DNA from: Gallaecimonas xiamenensis 3-C-1
Lineage (GTDB): Bacteria; Pseudomonadota; Gammaproteobacteria; Enterobacterales; Gallaecimonadaceae
Direction of reading: 5' to 3'
NCBI RefSeq assembly: GCF_000299915.1
Contig: NZ_AMRI01000036.1
Coordinates: 1 to 34,353, forward strand
DNA: 34,353 nucleotides
Shown here piece by piece: positions 18,422 to 28,388 of this stretch (its first letter is position 1; the number at the start of each line of letters is the position of its first letter). Both the position numbers and the translations under genes were made by a program. The notes beneath the pieces were generated by a model. That model saw only the letters and a program-made list of their open reading frames with translations, searched no databases and was not told the DNA's origin.

Positions 18422-19573
18422 TTAGTTCCTCCCTGTACGGTTGCCGCTGCGGTCGACAGCACGGGGATCGGCGGCGCTGTTGCCAAAGTCCGACAGGCTG
18501 TCGGTGGAGCGCTGCGGCATCTGGTAGATCTCGTTCTGGTAGTTAGGAGCGCTGCGACCCTTCTGGTTTTCCAGCATCTTGTCCAGGGGCAGGTACAGCA
18601 TGTTGTTGGCATCGCTGTCCACCAGCACCTTGGAACTGTTGCTGAGCACCTCTTCCATGGTTTCGATGTAGAGGCGGTCACGGGTCACCACGGGGTTGGC
18701 CTTGTACTCGGGCAGCAGCTTTTCAAAGCGGGCCACTTCACCCTGAGCCTTGAACACCACCTGTTCCTTGTAGGCTTCGGCTTCCTGCTTGATACGCAGG
18801 GCCTTACCTTCGGCTACCGGTACCACTTTGTTGCTGTACGCAGTGGCTTCCCGTTTGAAGCGCTTCTCGTCTTCTTCGGCGGCAATGGCGTCTTGGAAGG
18901 CGGCGTTGACTTCGTCAGGCACGGCAGCAGACAGGAAGTTGACGTCGGTGATCTCCACACCCAGGTCGTACTGGGCAATGGTCTGTTCCAGCAGGGTACG
19001 GGTCTCGTTCCTGACCTTCTTACGGTCGGTGGAACGGGCGTCTTCCATGGTGTTATGGCCGATGACATAACGCAGGGACGCATCGATGGCCTGGGTCAGA
19101 GAGTCCACGGCGTCGGTGGCGCTGAACAGGAACTTGTAGGGGTTGGCGATGCGGTACTGGACCTCGATGGCGACGTTCACCATGTTCTCATCCTTGGTCA
19201 GCATAAAGCCTGACGCCGGAATGGAACGGGTTTGGCCAACATCGACGGGGTAGACCTTATCGATAAAGGTGGGTTTCCAGTGCAGGCCAGAGGCCACGGT
19301 TTCCTTGTAACTACCGAAATGCAGCACAACCCCTTGCTCGGCGTTTTTGATGGTATAGAAGCCAGATAGCCCCCACACCGCCGCCACCAGCACCAGGATC
19401 AACGCCAGCCCAGAGAAGGAAACACCCTTACCCGGGCCGCTGCCGAAGACTCCGCCCATGCGGGACCCCAGCTTCTTCATCATTTCGTCGAAGTCAGGAG
19501 GCCCCTGGTCGTTGCCTCGGGGCTTACCCCAGGGATCCTTATCCTTGTTATTACCCGGCTCATTCCAAGCCAT
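18422..19573 (-). CDS. hflK: Protease modulator HflK
   Basis: A 383-residue partner of HflC. The cytoplasmic N-terminus is glycine/proline-rich (MAWNEPGNNKDKDPWGKPRG) with the PPDFDEMMKKL motif typical of HflK, then one membrane helix (GLALILVLVAAVWGLSGFYTI, about 54-74), the SPFH domain from NAEQGVVLHFG, a coiled-coil region, and a variable C-terminal tail. It sits 21 bases after hflX. With HflC it encloses FtsH hexamers in the inner membrane. Confidence 0.97.
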   Translation of the reverse strand: MAWNEPGNNKDKDPWGKPRGNDQGPPDFDEMMKKLGSRMGGVFGSGPGKGVSFSGLALILVLVAAVWGLSGFYTIKNAEQGVVLHFGSYKETVASGLHWKPTFIDKVYPVDVGQTRSIPASGFMLTKDENMVNVAIEVQYRIANPYKFLFSATDAVDSLTQAIDASLRYVIGHNTMEDARSTDRKKVRNETRTLLEQTIAQYDLGVEITDVNFLSAAVPDEVNAAFQDAIAAEEDEKRFKREATAYSNKVVPVAEGKALRIKQEAEAYKEQVVFKAQGEVARFEKLLPEYKANPVVTRDRLYIETMEEVLSNSSKVLVDSDANNMLYLPLDKMLENQKGRSAPNYQNEIYQMPQRSTDSLSDFGNSAADPRAVDRSGNRTGRN

Positions 19574-19594
19574 TGTCTTCTCCCGTCGATTTTC

Positions 19595-20905
19595 TTACTG
19601 AAGCACTTTATCAGCAGGGTCAGAGACGATAAAGCGCAGCGCTGCGCCCTGTCCCTGCTTGTTGAGCCTTTGCCAGTCGATATCCGGCATCCTGACCTTG
19701 AGCAGCCACTGGCCCTGGTCGTCGATACGTTCCTCGGTTACCGCCTGGAGTGCAAAAAGTTCCGCCCTGAGTTTGCCTTGGGACGGCGGCAGGCACAGCG
19801 TGGCGCAGAACACCTCTTCTGACACCCGCTCGCTCAAGGCCTGAAGCAGCAGCTCCAGCCCCTGGTGTTTTTGGGCCGACAACCACACCGCCACCGGCGT
19901 GCCGTCGTCGCTCCTGTCGATACGGGGCGCCACATCGTCCAGTTTATCGAGCTTGTTGTAGACCATCAGCACCGGCACTTCATCGGCCTCGATTTCCTTG
20001 AGCACGTGCTTGACCTGCAAGGTGTTGTCGGCGGCCCTCTCGTCGGCGGCATCCACCACGTGCAGCAGCAGGCTGGCTTCGCGGGTCTCTTCCAAGGTGG
20101 CCTTGAAGGCCGCCACCAGATCGTGGGGTAGATGGCGGATAAAGCCGACGGTGTCGGCCAAGATCACCGGGCCCACGTCAGCCAACTGCACCTTGCGCAG
20201 GGTCGGATCCAGGGTGGCAAAAAGCTGATCGGCGGCGTAGACGTCGGCGCTGGTCAGGGCGTTGAACAAGGTCGACTTACCGGCGTTGGTATAACCCACC
20301 AGGGACAGGGTCGGCACTTCGCGGCGGCTGCGGGCACGACGGCCCTGCTCCCGCTGTTTGGCCACCTTCTCCAGGCGCTTTTGAATATGGGTGATGCGAT
20401 CGCGCAACAGGCGGCGGTCCGTTTCCAGCTGGGTTTCACCCGGGCCGCGCAGACCAATACCGCCTTTTTGGCGCTCCAAGTGGGTCCATCCCCTGACCAG
20501 GCGCGTGGACAGGTGCTTGAGCTGAGCCAGCTCCACCTGCAGCTTACCTTCGTGGGTACGGGCCCGCTGGGCAAAAATGTCGAGGATCAGGGTGGTTCTG
20601 TCCAGCACACGGCATTGGAACAACCTTTCCAGGTTCCGCTCTTGTGCGGGACTCAGGGCATGGTTGAAAATCACCACTTCGGCGCCAAGGGCCTGCACCG
20701 TCTCGGCCACTTCTTCAGCCTTGCCGGTACCGATATAGAACTTGGGATGGGGGGCGTTGCGACGGGTGGTGACGACAGCCAGGGTGGTCACGCCCGCCGA
20801 GTCAACGAGCATTTTCAGCTCGTCCAGATCTTCCCGGTCTGACTCGGCGGCAAAGTCCACGTGAACAAGGACAGCCTGTTCGCCTGCTTCATAACGGTCA
20901 AACAA
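19595..20905 (-). CDS. hflX: Ribosome-associated GTPase HflX
   Basis: A 436-residue TRAFAC GTPase that splits stalled or heat-damaged ribosomes. The N-terminal HflX domain begins MFDRYEAGEQAVLVHVDF and contains HPKFYIGTGKAEEV and NHALSPAQERNLE. The linker helices carry the LVRGWTHLERQKGGIGLRGP glycine-rich loop. The G domain shows GYTNAGKSTLF (G1), DTVGFIRHLPHDLV (G3) and NKLD (G4), followed by the C-terminal domain from about 365. The start at MFDRY matches E. coli HflX. It follows hfq by 22 bases in the same transcription unit. Confidence 0.97.
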   Translation of the reverse strand: MFDRYEAGEQAVLVHVDFAAESDREDLDELKMLVDSAGVTTLAVVTTRRNAPHPKFYIGTGKAEEVAETVQALGAEVVIFNHALSPAQERNLERLFQCRVLDRTTLILDIFAQRARTHEGKLQVELAQLKHLSTRLVRGWTHLERQKGGIGLRGPGETQLETDRRLLRDRITHIQKRLEKVAKQREQGRRARSRREVPTLSLVGYTNAGKSTLFNALTSADVYAADQLFATLDPTLRKVQLADVGPVILADTVGFIRHLPHDLVAAFKATLEETREASLLLHVVDAADERAADNTLQVKHVLKEIEADEVPVLMVYNKLDKLDDVAPRIDRSDDGTPVAVWLSAQKHQGLELLLQALSERVSEEVFCATLCLPPSQGKLRAELFALQAVTEERIDDQGQWLLKVRMPDIDWQRLNKQGQGAALRFIVSDPADKVLQ

Positions 20906-20927
20906 GCTTGGATAACCTCACTCGGGG

Positions 20928-21191
20928 TTAGGCGTTCTCTTCACTGCCGCCATTGGCGTTGGTACCAGCAGAATACTGCTGCATGGACACGGGGCGCGCC
21001 GGTACCACAGTGGAGATCGCATGTTTGTAAACCATCTGACTCACGGTGTTTTTGAGCAAAACAACGAATTGGTCGAAAGATTCGATTTGTCCCTGCAATT
21101 TGATGCCGTTAACCAGGTAAATGGACACTGGTACGCGCTCCTTGCGCAGTGCGTTCAGGAAAGGATCCTGCAAAGATTGCCCCTTAGCCAT
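20928..21191 (-). CDS. hfq: RNA chaperone Hfq
   Basis: An 87-residue Sm-like protein starting [22 protein letters not shown]. The Sm1 motif ([19 protein letters not shown]) and Sm2 motif ([10 protein letters not shown]) are intact, with the proximal-face Q8, F42-type and K56/H57 residues all recognisable. It forms a hexamer that pairs small RNAs with mRNAs. The tail after the core is short (about 20 residues ending GGSEENA), shorter than the 102-residue E. coli form. The 77-base gap after miaA is the only sizeable space in the cluster and is where hfq promoters lie in E. coli; I do not see a clear consensus pair. AAGGAA precedes the ATG. Confidence 0.98.
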   Translation of the reverse strand: MAKGQSLQDPFLNALRKERVPVSIYLVNGIKLQGQIESFDQFVVLLKNTVSQMVYKHAISTVVPARPVSMQQYSAGTNANGGSEENA

Positions 21192-21268
21192 GTTGAAATT
21201 CCTTGTTGTGATTAGGGTAGTTATTTCAAACGATTAGACCGCGTCAGAACCCTAGTATGAACCATCAT

Positions 21269-22192
21269 TCAAGAGGGATCTAGTTCACAAAGAAGCGTGT
21301 CCAGATTATCGGAACGTCCCGTTTCCAGCCGCAGCAACGGCCATTTCCAGCCATTTAGCCACGTACTTTGCCGTTTGGCCAGTTGGCCGGTAGCGATAAT
21401 CGCTTTTTCCACCGCTTCATCCAGGCTGCACTCGCCGTCGAGATAGGCCCAAAGCTGGCGATAACCGACACATCGGACCGAGGGCAGCTCAGTGTGCAGA
21501 TCCTGTCGCTGATGCAAGGCGCGCACTTCATCCAGAAAGCCGTTCGCCATCATCTGCTCAAAACGCAGCCGGATACGCTGCCTGAGCAAAACACGGTCTG
21601 CCGGCATAATAGCGACCTGAACTGTCGGATAGGTGAATGGCGCACCCGCTTGGGCTTGCAAAGCAGTGAGGCTTTGCCCCGTCAGTCGGTAGACCTCCAG
21701 GGCGCGGCTCAGGCGCTGGGGGTCGTTGACATGGATGCGGGCCGCCGCCTGAGGATCGATATGGGCCAATTGCCGGTGCAGGGCCTCCCAGCCCTGGGCG
21801 GCCGCTTCGGCTTCTATCTGGGCCCTTACTGCCGCGTCGGCCTTGGGCAGGGGCGACAGCCCTTCGAGCAGCGCCTTGAAATACAGCATGGTGCCCCCCA
21901 CCAGCACCGGTAGCTGGCCCTTGGCCAGGGCGGCATCGATAAGGGGCAGTACGTCGTCGACAAAATCCGCCGCCGAATAACTCTCGGCCGGGTCCAGGAT
22001 GTCCACCAAATGATGGGGATAACGGGTCAACTCGGCCTGGCTGGGCTTGGCGGTGCCGATGTCCATGCCCTTGTAGATAAGGGCAGAATCGACACTGATC
22101 AACTCACAGGGCCGCTGGTCAAAGAGGCCCATGGCCAGATCGGTCTTACCCGAGGCGGTGGGCCCCATCAAGAACACCACAGGCAGGGTCAT
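21269..22192 (-). CDS. miaA: tRNA dimethylallyltransferase
   Basis: A 307-residue enzyme that adds a dimethylallyl group to A37 of tRNAs reading UNN codons. It has the P-loop [14 protein letters not shown] (near 7-20), [16 protein letters not shown], the [19 protein letters not shown] catalytic stretch, and the C-terminal [17 protein letters not shown] and [11 protein letters not shown] segments. I prefer the ATG at 22192 to the TTG three bases earlier because it overlaps the mutL stop as TGATG, the same coupling arrangement seen between amiB and mutL. It lies directly upstream of hfq, as in most gammaproteobacteria. Confidence 0.97.
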   Translation of the reverse strand: MTLPVVFLMGPTASGKTDLAMGLFDQRPCELISVDSALIYKGMDIGTAKPSQAELTRYPHHLVDILDPAESYSAADFVDDVLPLIDAALAKGQLPVLVGGTMLYFKALLEGLSPLPKADAAVRAQIEAEAAAQGWEALHRQLAHIDPQAAARIHVNDPQRLSRALEVYRLTGQSLTALQAQAGAPFTYPTVQVAIMPADRVLLRQRIRLRFEQMMANGFLDEVRALHQRQDLHTELPSVRCVGYRQLWAYLDGECSLDEAVEKAIIATGQLAKRQSTWLNGWKWPLLRLETGRSDNLDTLLCELDPS

Positions 22193-23883
22193 CAATGGCT
22201 CTCCAGCAAAGGTTGCAGATCCAACACCCGGGCGGCTTGCTCCTGGGCGTCGGGGGGCAGATCCTGCCAGAGAGCCAGGGCCTGTTGCCAGCGAAACCGT
22301 CTGGGCAGGGCCAACAAGGCCTCTTCCAGGGCGTCCCAGGGGTCTTTATCCAAGGCACCGAGCCAAGGAGGCAACCACTGGGCCACATCCAGGTCCCTAA
22401 GAGGGGCGGGCACCGCCCTGACCAGCAATCGCCCAGGGCTAGCCTGGTGCAGATCCAGGCCCCAAGCCGCCAACTGCGCCTGATACTGGGTCGCCGCCGC
22501 CAGCTGCGATGGCTCCAGCGGCAGGTTTACCGGTAACAGCAGGGGCTGGGCAGCAGCACCTTTTTGCAACTGGGCGATGGCGGCCCTGGCGGCCAGGGGC
22601 TGCAGGTCCACCGCCACCAACCGCCCTTTGTGGCTCAGCAACAACCAGCGGCCGGCTTCCAGGTGCAGAGGTTGGCTGGGTTCAGCAATCGGCCGTTCAG
22701 CCGCCGGCACAGGTTGCCAGCGGGCAAAGGCGTCCAGGGCTTCGCTGACCTGTTGCCGGCTGGGAGCCGGGCTTGGGCTGTATTGCCCTGTGGCCCTGGG
22801 GCTGGCCGGGCGCGCCATCGCCGGGGCCGACCAGGGCGCCGGGGCACTTTTCGGCCTGGGGGCGTCGATAATCGGAGCGGGCTCTTCGCCGAGGCCGGAT
22901 TGAGCCAGTGCGTCGGCCAGGGCCCTGGCGATGAAGTCGTGAACCAGGCGGGCGTCGTGGAAGCGCACTTCGTGCTTGGCCGGGTGGACGTTGACATCCA
23001 CCTGGTTGGCGGGCAACTCAAGGTACAGCACATAGGCACCGTGCTGCCCCTCGGCCAGGCGGCCACCGAAGGCTTCGCGCACCGCGTGGTTGATGAGCTT
23101 GTCCTTCATCATGCGGCCGTTGACGTAGCAATACTGCAAGTCAGGGTGGTTGCGGGGCGCTTCGCTGACCCAGCCCCACAGCCGCAAGGCTTGATGCTGG
23201 TTGTCCAGCGCCAAGAGGTGGCGGCAAAAATCCTGGCCGCACACGGCGCCCAGGCGGGCATCCAGGTTGTCGCCCCGCAGGGCCGGGTATTGGCGCATCA
23301 CTTTGCCGTTGTGGCGCAGCACCAAGGCCACGTCCATGCGACTCAGGGCAATTCGGCGCACCAGCTCGTCAATATGGGCGAACTCGGTCTTCTCGGCCTT
23401 GAGGAACTTGCGCCGCGCCGGGGTATTGAAGAAAAGGTCGTGCACCTCCACCGTGGTACCTACCGGGTGGGCCACAGGGCTGAGTTTGACCTCCATGTCC
23501 CGGCCCTCGGCCTGGGCGGCCCAGGCTTCGCTGGCGCCTTCGGTGCGGGAACTCAGGGTCAGCCTGGACACCGACGACACCGACGCCAGGGCTTCGCCGC
23601 GAAAGCCCAGGGACATGATGGCTTCCAAATCGTCGAGGCTGGCAATTTTGGAGGTGGCGTGGCGGCTTAAGGCCAGGGTCAGTTCTTCCTTGGCAATGCC
23701 GCCGCCGTTGTCGCGGACCCGGATCAGGCGGTGGCCGCCTTTCTCGATGTCCACTTCGATACGGTTGGCACCGGCATCGATGCTGTTTTCCACCAGCTCC
23801 TTGACAACGGAGGCGGGACGTTCCACCACCTCACCGGCGGCGATCTGGTTGGCCAGCCTGGCTGGCAAGATACGAATGGGCAT
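22192..23883 (-). CDS. mutL: DNA mismatch repair protein MutL
   Basis: A 563-residue MutL, somewhat shorter than the 615 of E. coli, the difference lying in the proline/alanine/serine-rich linker (about 335-395). The GHKL ATPase domain carries [13 protein letters not shown] (motif I), [11 protein letters not shown] (II) and [15 protein letters not shown] (III); the C-terminal dimerisation domain runs from about 400 to the end. No DQHA-type endonuclease motif is visible, consistent with lineages that use MutH for nicking. The start at 23883 ([17 protein letters not shown]) is the conserved one and overlaps the amiB stop as TGATG; the frame remains open for another 183 codons upstream only because it runs antiparallel through amiB codons. 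Confidence 0.97.
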   Translation of the reverse strand: MPIRILPARLANQIAAGEVVERPASVVKELVENSIDAGANRIEVDIEKGGHRLIRVRDNGGGIAKEELTLALSRHATSKIASLDDLEAIMSLGFRGEALASVSSVSRLTLSSRTEGASEAWAAQAEGRDMEVKLSPVAHPVGTTVEVHDLFFNTPARRKFLKAEKTEFAHIDELVRRIALSRMDVALVLRHNGKVMRQYPALRGDNLDARLGAVCGQDFCRHLLALDNQHQALRLWGWVSEAPRNHPDLQYCYVNGRMMKDKLINHAVREAFGGRLAEGQHGAYVLYLELPANQVDVNVHPAKHEVRFHDARLVHDFIARALADALAQSGLGEEPAPIIDAPRPKSAPAPWSAPAMARPASPRATGQYSPSPAPSRQQVSEALDAFARWQPVPAAERPIAEPSQPLHLEAGRWLLLSHKGRLVAVDLQPLAARAAIAQLQKGAAAQPLLLPVNLPLEPSQLAAATQYQAQLAAWGLDLHQASPGRLLVRAVPAPLRDLDVAQWLPPWLGALDKDPWDALEEALLALPRRFRWQQALALWQDLPPDAQEQAARVLDLQPLLESH

Positions 23884-25229
23884 CAGTTGGACGGGATAGT
23901 GAGTTTCTGGCCAACCCAGAGTACATCGGATTTGAGGCTGTTGGCATGGCGAATGGCCGATACCGTGGTGCCATAGCGGGAGGCCAACACCGACAGGGAT
24001 TCGCCCCGGCTGACCAGATGCACCCTTTTGCTGCCCTGCTGGGCAAAGAGGGTGCCCTGGGGTGGCCAGGCGGTGAAGTACTCTTTCAAAGCCTGGGCCA
24101 GGGCGCCAGCCAGGCGCCCCTGGTGCCAGCCGTTGGCCAGCAGCTTTTCTTCTTCCGGATTGGAAATAAAGCCGGTTTCCACCAGTACAGAGGGAATGTC
24201 GGGGGCGGTCAGCACCCCCAGGCTGTTGGGCTGGGGCCGGTTCTTGTGGAGCTTGGTAACCTTGCCCAGTTCCTTGAGGATGGTAGAGCCGATGCCCTGG
24301 CCCACGGAGCGGCTGTGGTCCATAGACATGTCCAACAGCGCCTGGGCCAGGTATTGCTCCTGTTTGGTGTCTTCCAAAACCTCGGCGGCGCCACCCAAGA
24401 GTTCGGAGTGGCGGTCTTTCTCGTCCACCCATTTACCGATCACCCGCTTGGCGCGGCTGTTGTTCAGCACCCACACCGACGCCCCCCTGGGCTGGGCGGA
24501 ATTGACCGAGTCGGCATGGATAGACACCAGGATGTCGGCTTTCTTCTGGCGGGCGATGTCGGCCCTGTCCATCACTTCGATAAAGGTGTCGGTGCTGCGG
24601 GTCAGCACCGCACTCATCCCCGGCACCTTGTTGATGTCGGCCTGCAGCTTCTTGGCGATGGCCAGGGTGACATGCTTTTCATAAGTCTTATGGCGGCCTA
24701 TGGAACCCGGGTCATGGCCGCCATGGCCCGGATCGATGGCCACCACTATGTCGCGACCCTGTGCCGGGGCCTTGACCGGTACCGGGGCCGGCGGCTTCAC
24801 CGACGGGCTGGCCTGGCTGCTGCCCTTGGGGCTGCCGGTGGGGCCGTCTCCACCAAGGTCAATCACCAGGCGATGGCCGTTGCCTTCGGCTGGGGCCAGG
24901 GCAAAGAGGCTGGCTTTGGTGGCTTGCTTCAGCTCAAGGACCAGGCGGATGCTGCCTTTGTCCTTGGGGGTGGAATTGCGCACCTTGCTGATCAGCGGCG
25001 AGTCGTCGACCTTGAGGGGCAGCTTGACCTTCTGGCCGGTCTTGTAGATATCCACCACCAGCCGCTCTGGGCTTTTCAGCAGAAAGTAGGAAAAGTCCGG
25101 CGCTTCGGCCAGATCCAGCACTACCCGGGTCTTGTCGTCCGACGGCCAAACCCGCACGTCGTCCAGGCTGTTGGCAAAAAGAGGCCAACAGCACAGCCAT
25201 AATAGGAACCCGGATAGCCATTTGGTCAT
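23883..25229 (-). CDS. amiB: N-acetylmuramoyl-L-alanine amidase with AMIN and LysM domains (AmiB-type)
   Basis: A 448-residue periplasmic zinc amidase that removes stem peptides from septal peptidoglycan. Order: signal peptide ([19 protein letters not shown]), AMIN domain (about 22-125) for envelope targeting, a Pro/Ser/Gly-rich linker (130-160), amidase_3 catalytic domain (about 162-385) with [11 protein letters not shown] and VSIHADS supplying zinc histidines and [12 protein letters not shown] the catalytic glutamate, and one C-terminal LysM ([18 protein letters not shown], about 405-446) for glycan binding. The regulatory helix that EnvC/NlpD-type activators displace would lie in the [14 protein letters not shown] region. 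Its ATG overlaps the tsaE stop (ATGA). Confidence 0.96.
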   Translation of the reverse strand: MTKWLSGFLLWLCCWPLFANSLDDVRVWPSDDKTRVVLDLAEAPDFSYFLLKSPERLVVDIYKTGQKVKLPLKVDDSPLISKVRNSTPKDKGSIRLVLELKQATKASLFALAPAEGNGHRLVIDLGGDGPTGSPKGSSQASPSVKPPAPVPVKAPAQGRDIVVAIDPGHGGHDPGSIGRHKTYEKHVTLAIAKKLQADINKVPGMSAVLTRSTDTFIEVMDRADIARQKKADILVSIHADSVNSAQPRGASVWVLNNSRAKRVIGKWVDEKDRHSELLGGAAEVLEDTKQEQYLAQALLDMSMDHSRSVGQGIGSTILKELGKVTKLHKNRPQPNSLGVLTAPDIPSVLVETGFISNPEEEKLLANGWHQGRLAGALAQALKEYFTAWPPQGTLFAQQGSKRVHLVSRGESLSVLASRYGTTVSAIRHANSLKSDVLWVGQKLTIPSN

Positions 25230-25684
25230 GTAAAGGACAACCTCTTGAGGGCCTCGGCGCCCTTGTCAGTGTGGGGTGTCAACACCGCATGCCGCCCCTC
25301 TGGACGGTATTGCAGGGCCAGTTCCAAATCCGGTTCTGGCAGTATCCCCTCGCCTTTTTGCGGCCACTCAATTAGACAAATGCAATCTTTGCCAAAGTAA
25401 TCACGCACGCCCATGAATTCAAGCTCTTCAGGGTCACAAAGGCGATAGAGATCAAAATGATAGACTTTGACACCCGGGAGTTCGTAAGGTTCGACAAGGG
25501 TATAGGTGGGACTCTTGACGCGACCTGAATGACCCAGCCCCTGGATAAGGCCACGGCTGAGGGTCGTCTTACCGGCACCCAGATCCCCCAACAAGTGCAC
25601 CACAGTGCCGCTTTCCAAAGCCCTGGCCAGGGCCTGGCCCAGGGCCACAGTGGCCTCTTCGTCTTTCAGTTCACACTCACGCAT
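25226..25684 (-). CDS. tsaE: tRNA threonylcarbamoyladenosine biosynthesis ATPase TsaE
   Basis: A 152-residue P-loop ATPase with [22 protein letters not shown] (Walker A, about 31-52), [19 protein letters not shown] and [10 protein letters not shown], all hallmark TsaE motifs. It works with TsaB, TsaC and TsaD to place t6A at position 37 of ANN-decoding tRNAs. It overlaps nnr upstream by 8 bases and amiB downstream by 4, the classical nnr-tsaE-amiB arrangement. Confidence 0.97.
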   Translation of the reverse strand: MRECELKDEEATVALGQALARALESGTVVHLLGDLGAGKTTLSRGLIQGLGHSGRVKSPTYTLVEPYELPGVKVYHFDLYRLCDPEELEFMGVRDYFGKDCICLIEWPQKGEGILPEPDLELALQYRPEGRHAVLTPHTDKGAEALKRLSFT

Positions 25685-27134
25685 TGATCAGAGTCCGTAT
25701 CCAGGGAAAGAGATCGCTGGCCAGGGTACCGACCGGGCCTTCCAGCCCTGCCCGCTCCCCTGCCTCGCCGTGCAGCGCCACCCCCAGCAGTGCCGCCTGC
25801 CGAGGGCCAAGGCCCTGCGCCAAAAGGGCGCCAATGATACCAGAAAGCAGGTCGCCCATACCCCCCGTGGCCATGGCTGGGCCGCCTACCGCCAGCAGCC
25901 AAAGCCGGTCGCCCTCGGCCACCAGGGTACCGGCCCCTTTGAGCACGGCCACTCCCTGGTAGCGCCGGGCCAACGCCAGGGCCGCTGCCGGCCGGTCAGC
26001 TTCCACTTCTGCAACTGACATACCCAGCAGCCGGGCTGCTTCTCCCGGGTGTGGAGTCAGTACCGCATCAGGCACAGGGTGTGGCGACAGGGCCAGCAGG
26101 TTCAGGGCATCGGCGTCCAGCACCTTGGGGCCAGGCTGGGCCAGGCCCTTGTCCAGCATCTGCCTGGCCCAGCCGTCCTGGCCAAGGCCAGGACCCAGTA
26201 CCAGCGCCTGCGAAATAGCCGGTACCTGCCAGTGGCGCTCGCCCCTGACCATCAGTTCGGGCCGCCCTATGCTCACTGCAACAGCGCTGTCCGGGTGGGT
26301 CTGGACGCTGACCAGGCCGGCACCGCTACGAAGGGCCGCCTCGCCAGCCATACGGATGGCACCACTCATGCCCCTGTTGCCTCCCACCAGCAGCAGCCGT
26401 CCACTCTGGCCCTTGTGGGCCGTGGCAGAACGCCGGGGCAACAGTCCTTTAAGGGCGGCAAAGTCCAATCCAAGGCAGCAATTGTCCAGGGGGCCACGGT
26501 CAGCAAGGGGCGCCAGCCAGGCTTGCTGCCAGGCTCCTCGGCCCTGGCCGGTCAGCAGTCCTATCTTGGGCACGATAAAGGTCACCAAGGCGGCGGCCTG
26601 GAAGGGCTGGCCCCACCAATGGCCGGTGTCGCTGCCAAGCCCGGAAGGTATATCCAAAGCGAGAATGGGTAGGGAGGTCTGCCCCAAAAAAGCCTGCAAA
26701 GGCACCAAGGAGCCCCTCACCGGACTGCCAAGGCCCATGCCCAAGAGCCCATCTACCACCAGGTCGGCATCCAGAGGCTGAGGCAGGCTGAAGTGCACTT
26801 GGCCCCCAGCCTGTTGCCAGGCCTGAGAGGCGCGTTGCGCTTCCTCAGCCTTGCTTTGGCCGCTGGCCACCAAGGTCACCGCCAACCCTTGGGCCTTGGC
26901 CAGCCTGGCCAGTACGTAGGCGTCGCCGCCATTGTTGCCGGTACCTGCCAGTACCAGCAGCCGCCTGGCATCGGGCCATAATTGACGAAGCAGTTGAAAA
27001 GCGGCACTACCGGCCCTTTCCATCAGTTGATAAAGGCCAAGCCCCTGCTCCTGAGCCAATTGCACTTCGTACTTTTTCAAAGTGTCGGTCTGGGGCAAGG
27101 GTTGCGGCAAAGCCGCCAGCAGGGGTGTCAACAT
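25677..27134 (-). CDS. nnr: Bifunctional NAD(P)H-hydrate epimerase / ADP-dependent NAD(P)H-hydrate dehydratase
   Basis: A 485-residue repair enzyme. The N-terminal epimerase half (about 1-215) has [19 protein letters not shown] and [15 protein letters not shown]. The C-terminal dehydratase half (about 225-485) has [34 protein letters not shown], and [20 protein letters not shown] for ADP binding. Together they convert both epimers of damaged NADHX/NADPHX back to NAD(P)H. It heads the long minus-strand operon and diverges from queG across about 110 bases. The orn gene that often neighbours queG is absent here. AGGGAGGATGCCC precedes the ATG. Confidence 0.97.
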   Translation of the reverse strand: MLTPLLAALPQPLPQTDTLKKYEVQLAQEQGLGLYQLMERAGSAAFQLLRQLWPDARRLLVLAGTGNNGGDAYVLARLAKAQGLAVTLVASGQSKAEEAQRASQAWQQAGGQVHFSLPQPLDADLVVDGLLGMGLGSPVRGSLVPLQAFLGQTSLPILALDIPSGLGSDTGHWWGQPFQAAALVTFIVPKIGLLTGQGRGAWQQAWLAPLADRGPLDNCCLGLDFAALKGLLPRRSATAHKGQSGRLLLVGGNRGMSGAIRMAGEAALRSGAGLVSVQTHPDSAVAVSIGRPELMVRGERHWQVPAISQALVLGPGLGQDGWARQMLDKGLAQPGPKVLDADALNLLALSPHPVPDAVLTPHPGEAARLLGMSVAEVEADRPAAALALARRYQGVAVLKGAGTLVAEGDRLWLLAVGGPAMATGGMGDLLSGIIGALLAQGLGPRQAALLGVALHGEAGERAGLEGPVGTLASDLFPWIRTLINA

Positions 27135-27243
27135 AAGGGCATCCTCCCTGGTGTTTTATTGAGCTTAACAAGGCCGGCGCCCCGCGCCTACGGAGCCAGG
27201 CGCGAATATGCTACCCTGCGGCCCATTGCCAGAGGGGCTGAAC

Positions 27244-28380
27244 GTGATCGATTACCAACAACTTGCCGATGATATTAAGGGCTGGGGCCAGGAGCTGGGT
27301 TTCCAGCAGGTAGGGATCACCGACACCGATCTGACAAGTCATGAAGCGGCCCTGCAGGCCTGGCTGGATGCCGGCCACCACGGCGACATGGACTACATGG
27401 CCCGCTACGGTATGTTGAGGGCCAGGCCCACCGAGCTGCTACCGGGCACCCTGAGGGTGATCAGCGCCCGCATGGACTATCTGCCGCCCAAGGCCCGCTT
27501 TGGGGAGATCCTCGGGGACGGCAATAAAGGCTATGTGTCCCGCTATGCCCTGGGTCGTGATTACCACAAGCTGCTGCGCAATCGCCTTAAGAAACTGGGG
27601 GAGCGTATCCAACAGGCCTGTGGCGACTACCAGTTCCGCCCTTTTGTGGACTCGGCGCCGGTACTGGAAAGGCCCCTGGCCGCCAAGGCAGGCCTTGGCT
27701 GGGTCGGCAAGCACAGCCTGCTGATCAACCCCCAGGGTGGTTCCTTTTTCTTTTTGGGTGAGCTGCTGGTGGACTTGCCCCTGCCCAAAGACCCCCCTGC
27801 CGATGCCGACAAATGCGGTAAATGCGTGGCCTGTATGACCATCTGCCCCACCCAGGCCATAGTGGAGCCCTATGTGGTGGACGCCAGGCGCTGTATTTCC
27901 TACCTGACCATCGAACTCAAGGGCGCCATTCCCGAACCACTGCGTCCCCTGATCGGCAACCGCATCTACGGCTGTGACGACTGCCAGCTGATCTGCCCCT
28001 GGAACCGCTTTGCCCATTTGAGCGTTGAGCCGGACTTTGCCCCCCGCAGCGCCCTGCATGGCCCGCAGCTGCTGGACCTGTGGCAATGGGACGAGGCACG
28101 CTTTTTAAAGATCACCGAAGGCTCCCCCATCAGGCGCATCGGCTTTGAGTCCTGGCAGCGCAACATTGCCGTGGCCCTGGGTAATGCACCCCATAGCCAG
28201 GCAGTGATCGAAGCTTTGGAGCACAAGCTGCCCCAGCTGTCGCCTCTGGTGGCCGAACATGCCCAGTGGGCCCTTGGCCAGCAAAGACAAAAAGCCCAGG
28301 GGCAGCCGGCCGGCAAAAGCGGCCAGCAAAAAGCCCGCTTGGTGCGGGCTGTGCAAAAAGGCTTGCCGGACTCGGCCTAA
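27244..28380 (+). CDS. queG: Epoxyqueuosine reductase
   Basis: A 378-residue cobalamin and iron-sulfur enzyme performing the last step of queuosine synthesis in tRNA. Cysteines C191, C194, C197 and C201 (KCGKCVACMTICP) and C244, C247, C251 (GCDDCQLICPWN), with others nearby, form two [4Fe-4S] clusters. MDYLPPKARFGEI and GDYHKLLRNRLKKL fit the N-terminal DUF1730 and cobalamin-binding region. I choose the GTG at 27244: GAGGGG ends 6 bases before it and the length then equals the E. coli enzyme; an ATG 36 bases earlier would add residues unlike the family. The last 30 codons encode a Gln/Lys-rich tail that overlaps a terminator for the opposite strand. Confidence 0.95.
   Translation: MIDYQQLADDIKGWGQELGFQQVGITDTDLTSHEAALQAWLDAGHHGDMDYMARYGMLRARPTELLPGTLRVISARMDYLPPKARFGEILGDGNKGYVSRYALGRDYHKLLRNRLKKLGERIQQACGDYQFRPFVDSAPVLERPLAAKAGLGWVGKHSLLINPQGGSFFFLGELLVDLPLPKDPPADADKCGKCVACMTICPTQAIVEPYVVDARRCISYLTIELKGAIPEPLRPLIGNRIYGCDDCQLICPWNRFAHLSVEPDFAPRSALHGPQLLDLWQWDEARFLKITEGSPIRRIGFESWQRNIAVALGNAPHSQAVIEALEHKLPQLSPLVAEHAQWALGQQRQKAQGQPAGKSGQQKARLVRAVQKGLPDSA
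28328..28350 (-). terminator. Intrinsic terminator of the minus-strand gene cluster, inside the queG 3' end
   Basis: On the minus strand AGCCCGC-ACCAA-GCGGGCT is a 7-base stem followed by TTTTG. It lies about 40 bases beyond the lipoprotein stop, within the last codons of queG on the other strand. Confidence 0.65.
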
Positions 28381-28388
28381 CGGCGGCG

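Noticed and set aside
16538-19213. 891-codon open frame antisense to the PLP enzyme, hflC and hflK
   Set aside because: It spans three well-supported genes and their intergenic terminator on the other strand; composition is typical of an antisense shadow.
22193-22195. TTG start for miaA
   Set aside because: ATG three bases later overlaps the mutL stop as TGATG, the coupling pattern used elsewhere in the operon.
23884-24432. Open frame extending mutL by 183 codons upstream
   Set aside because: It runs through amiB in another frame, has no MutL homology, and the conserved [17 protein letters not shown] start lies at 23883 overlapping the amiB stop.
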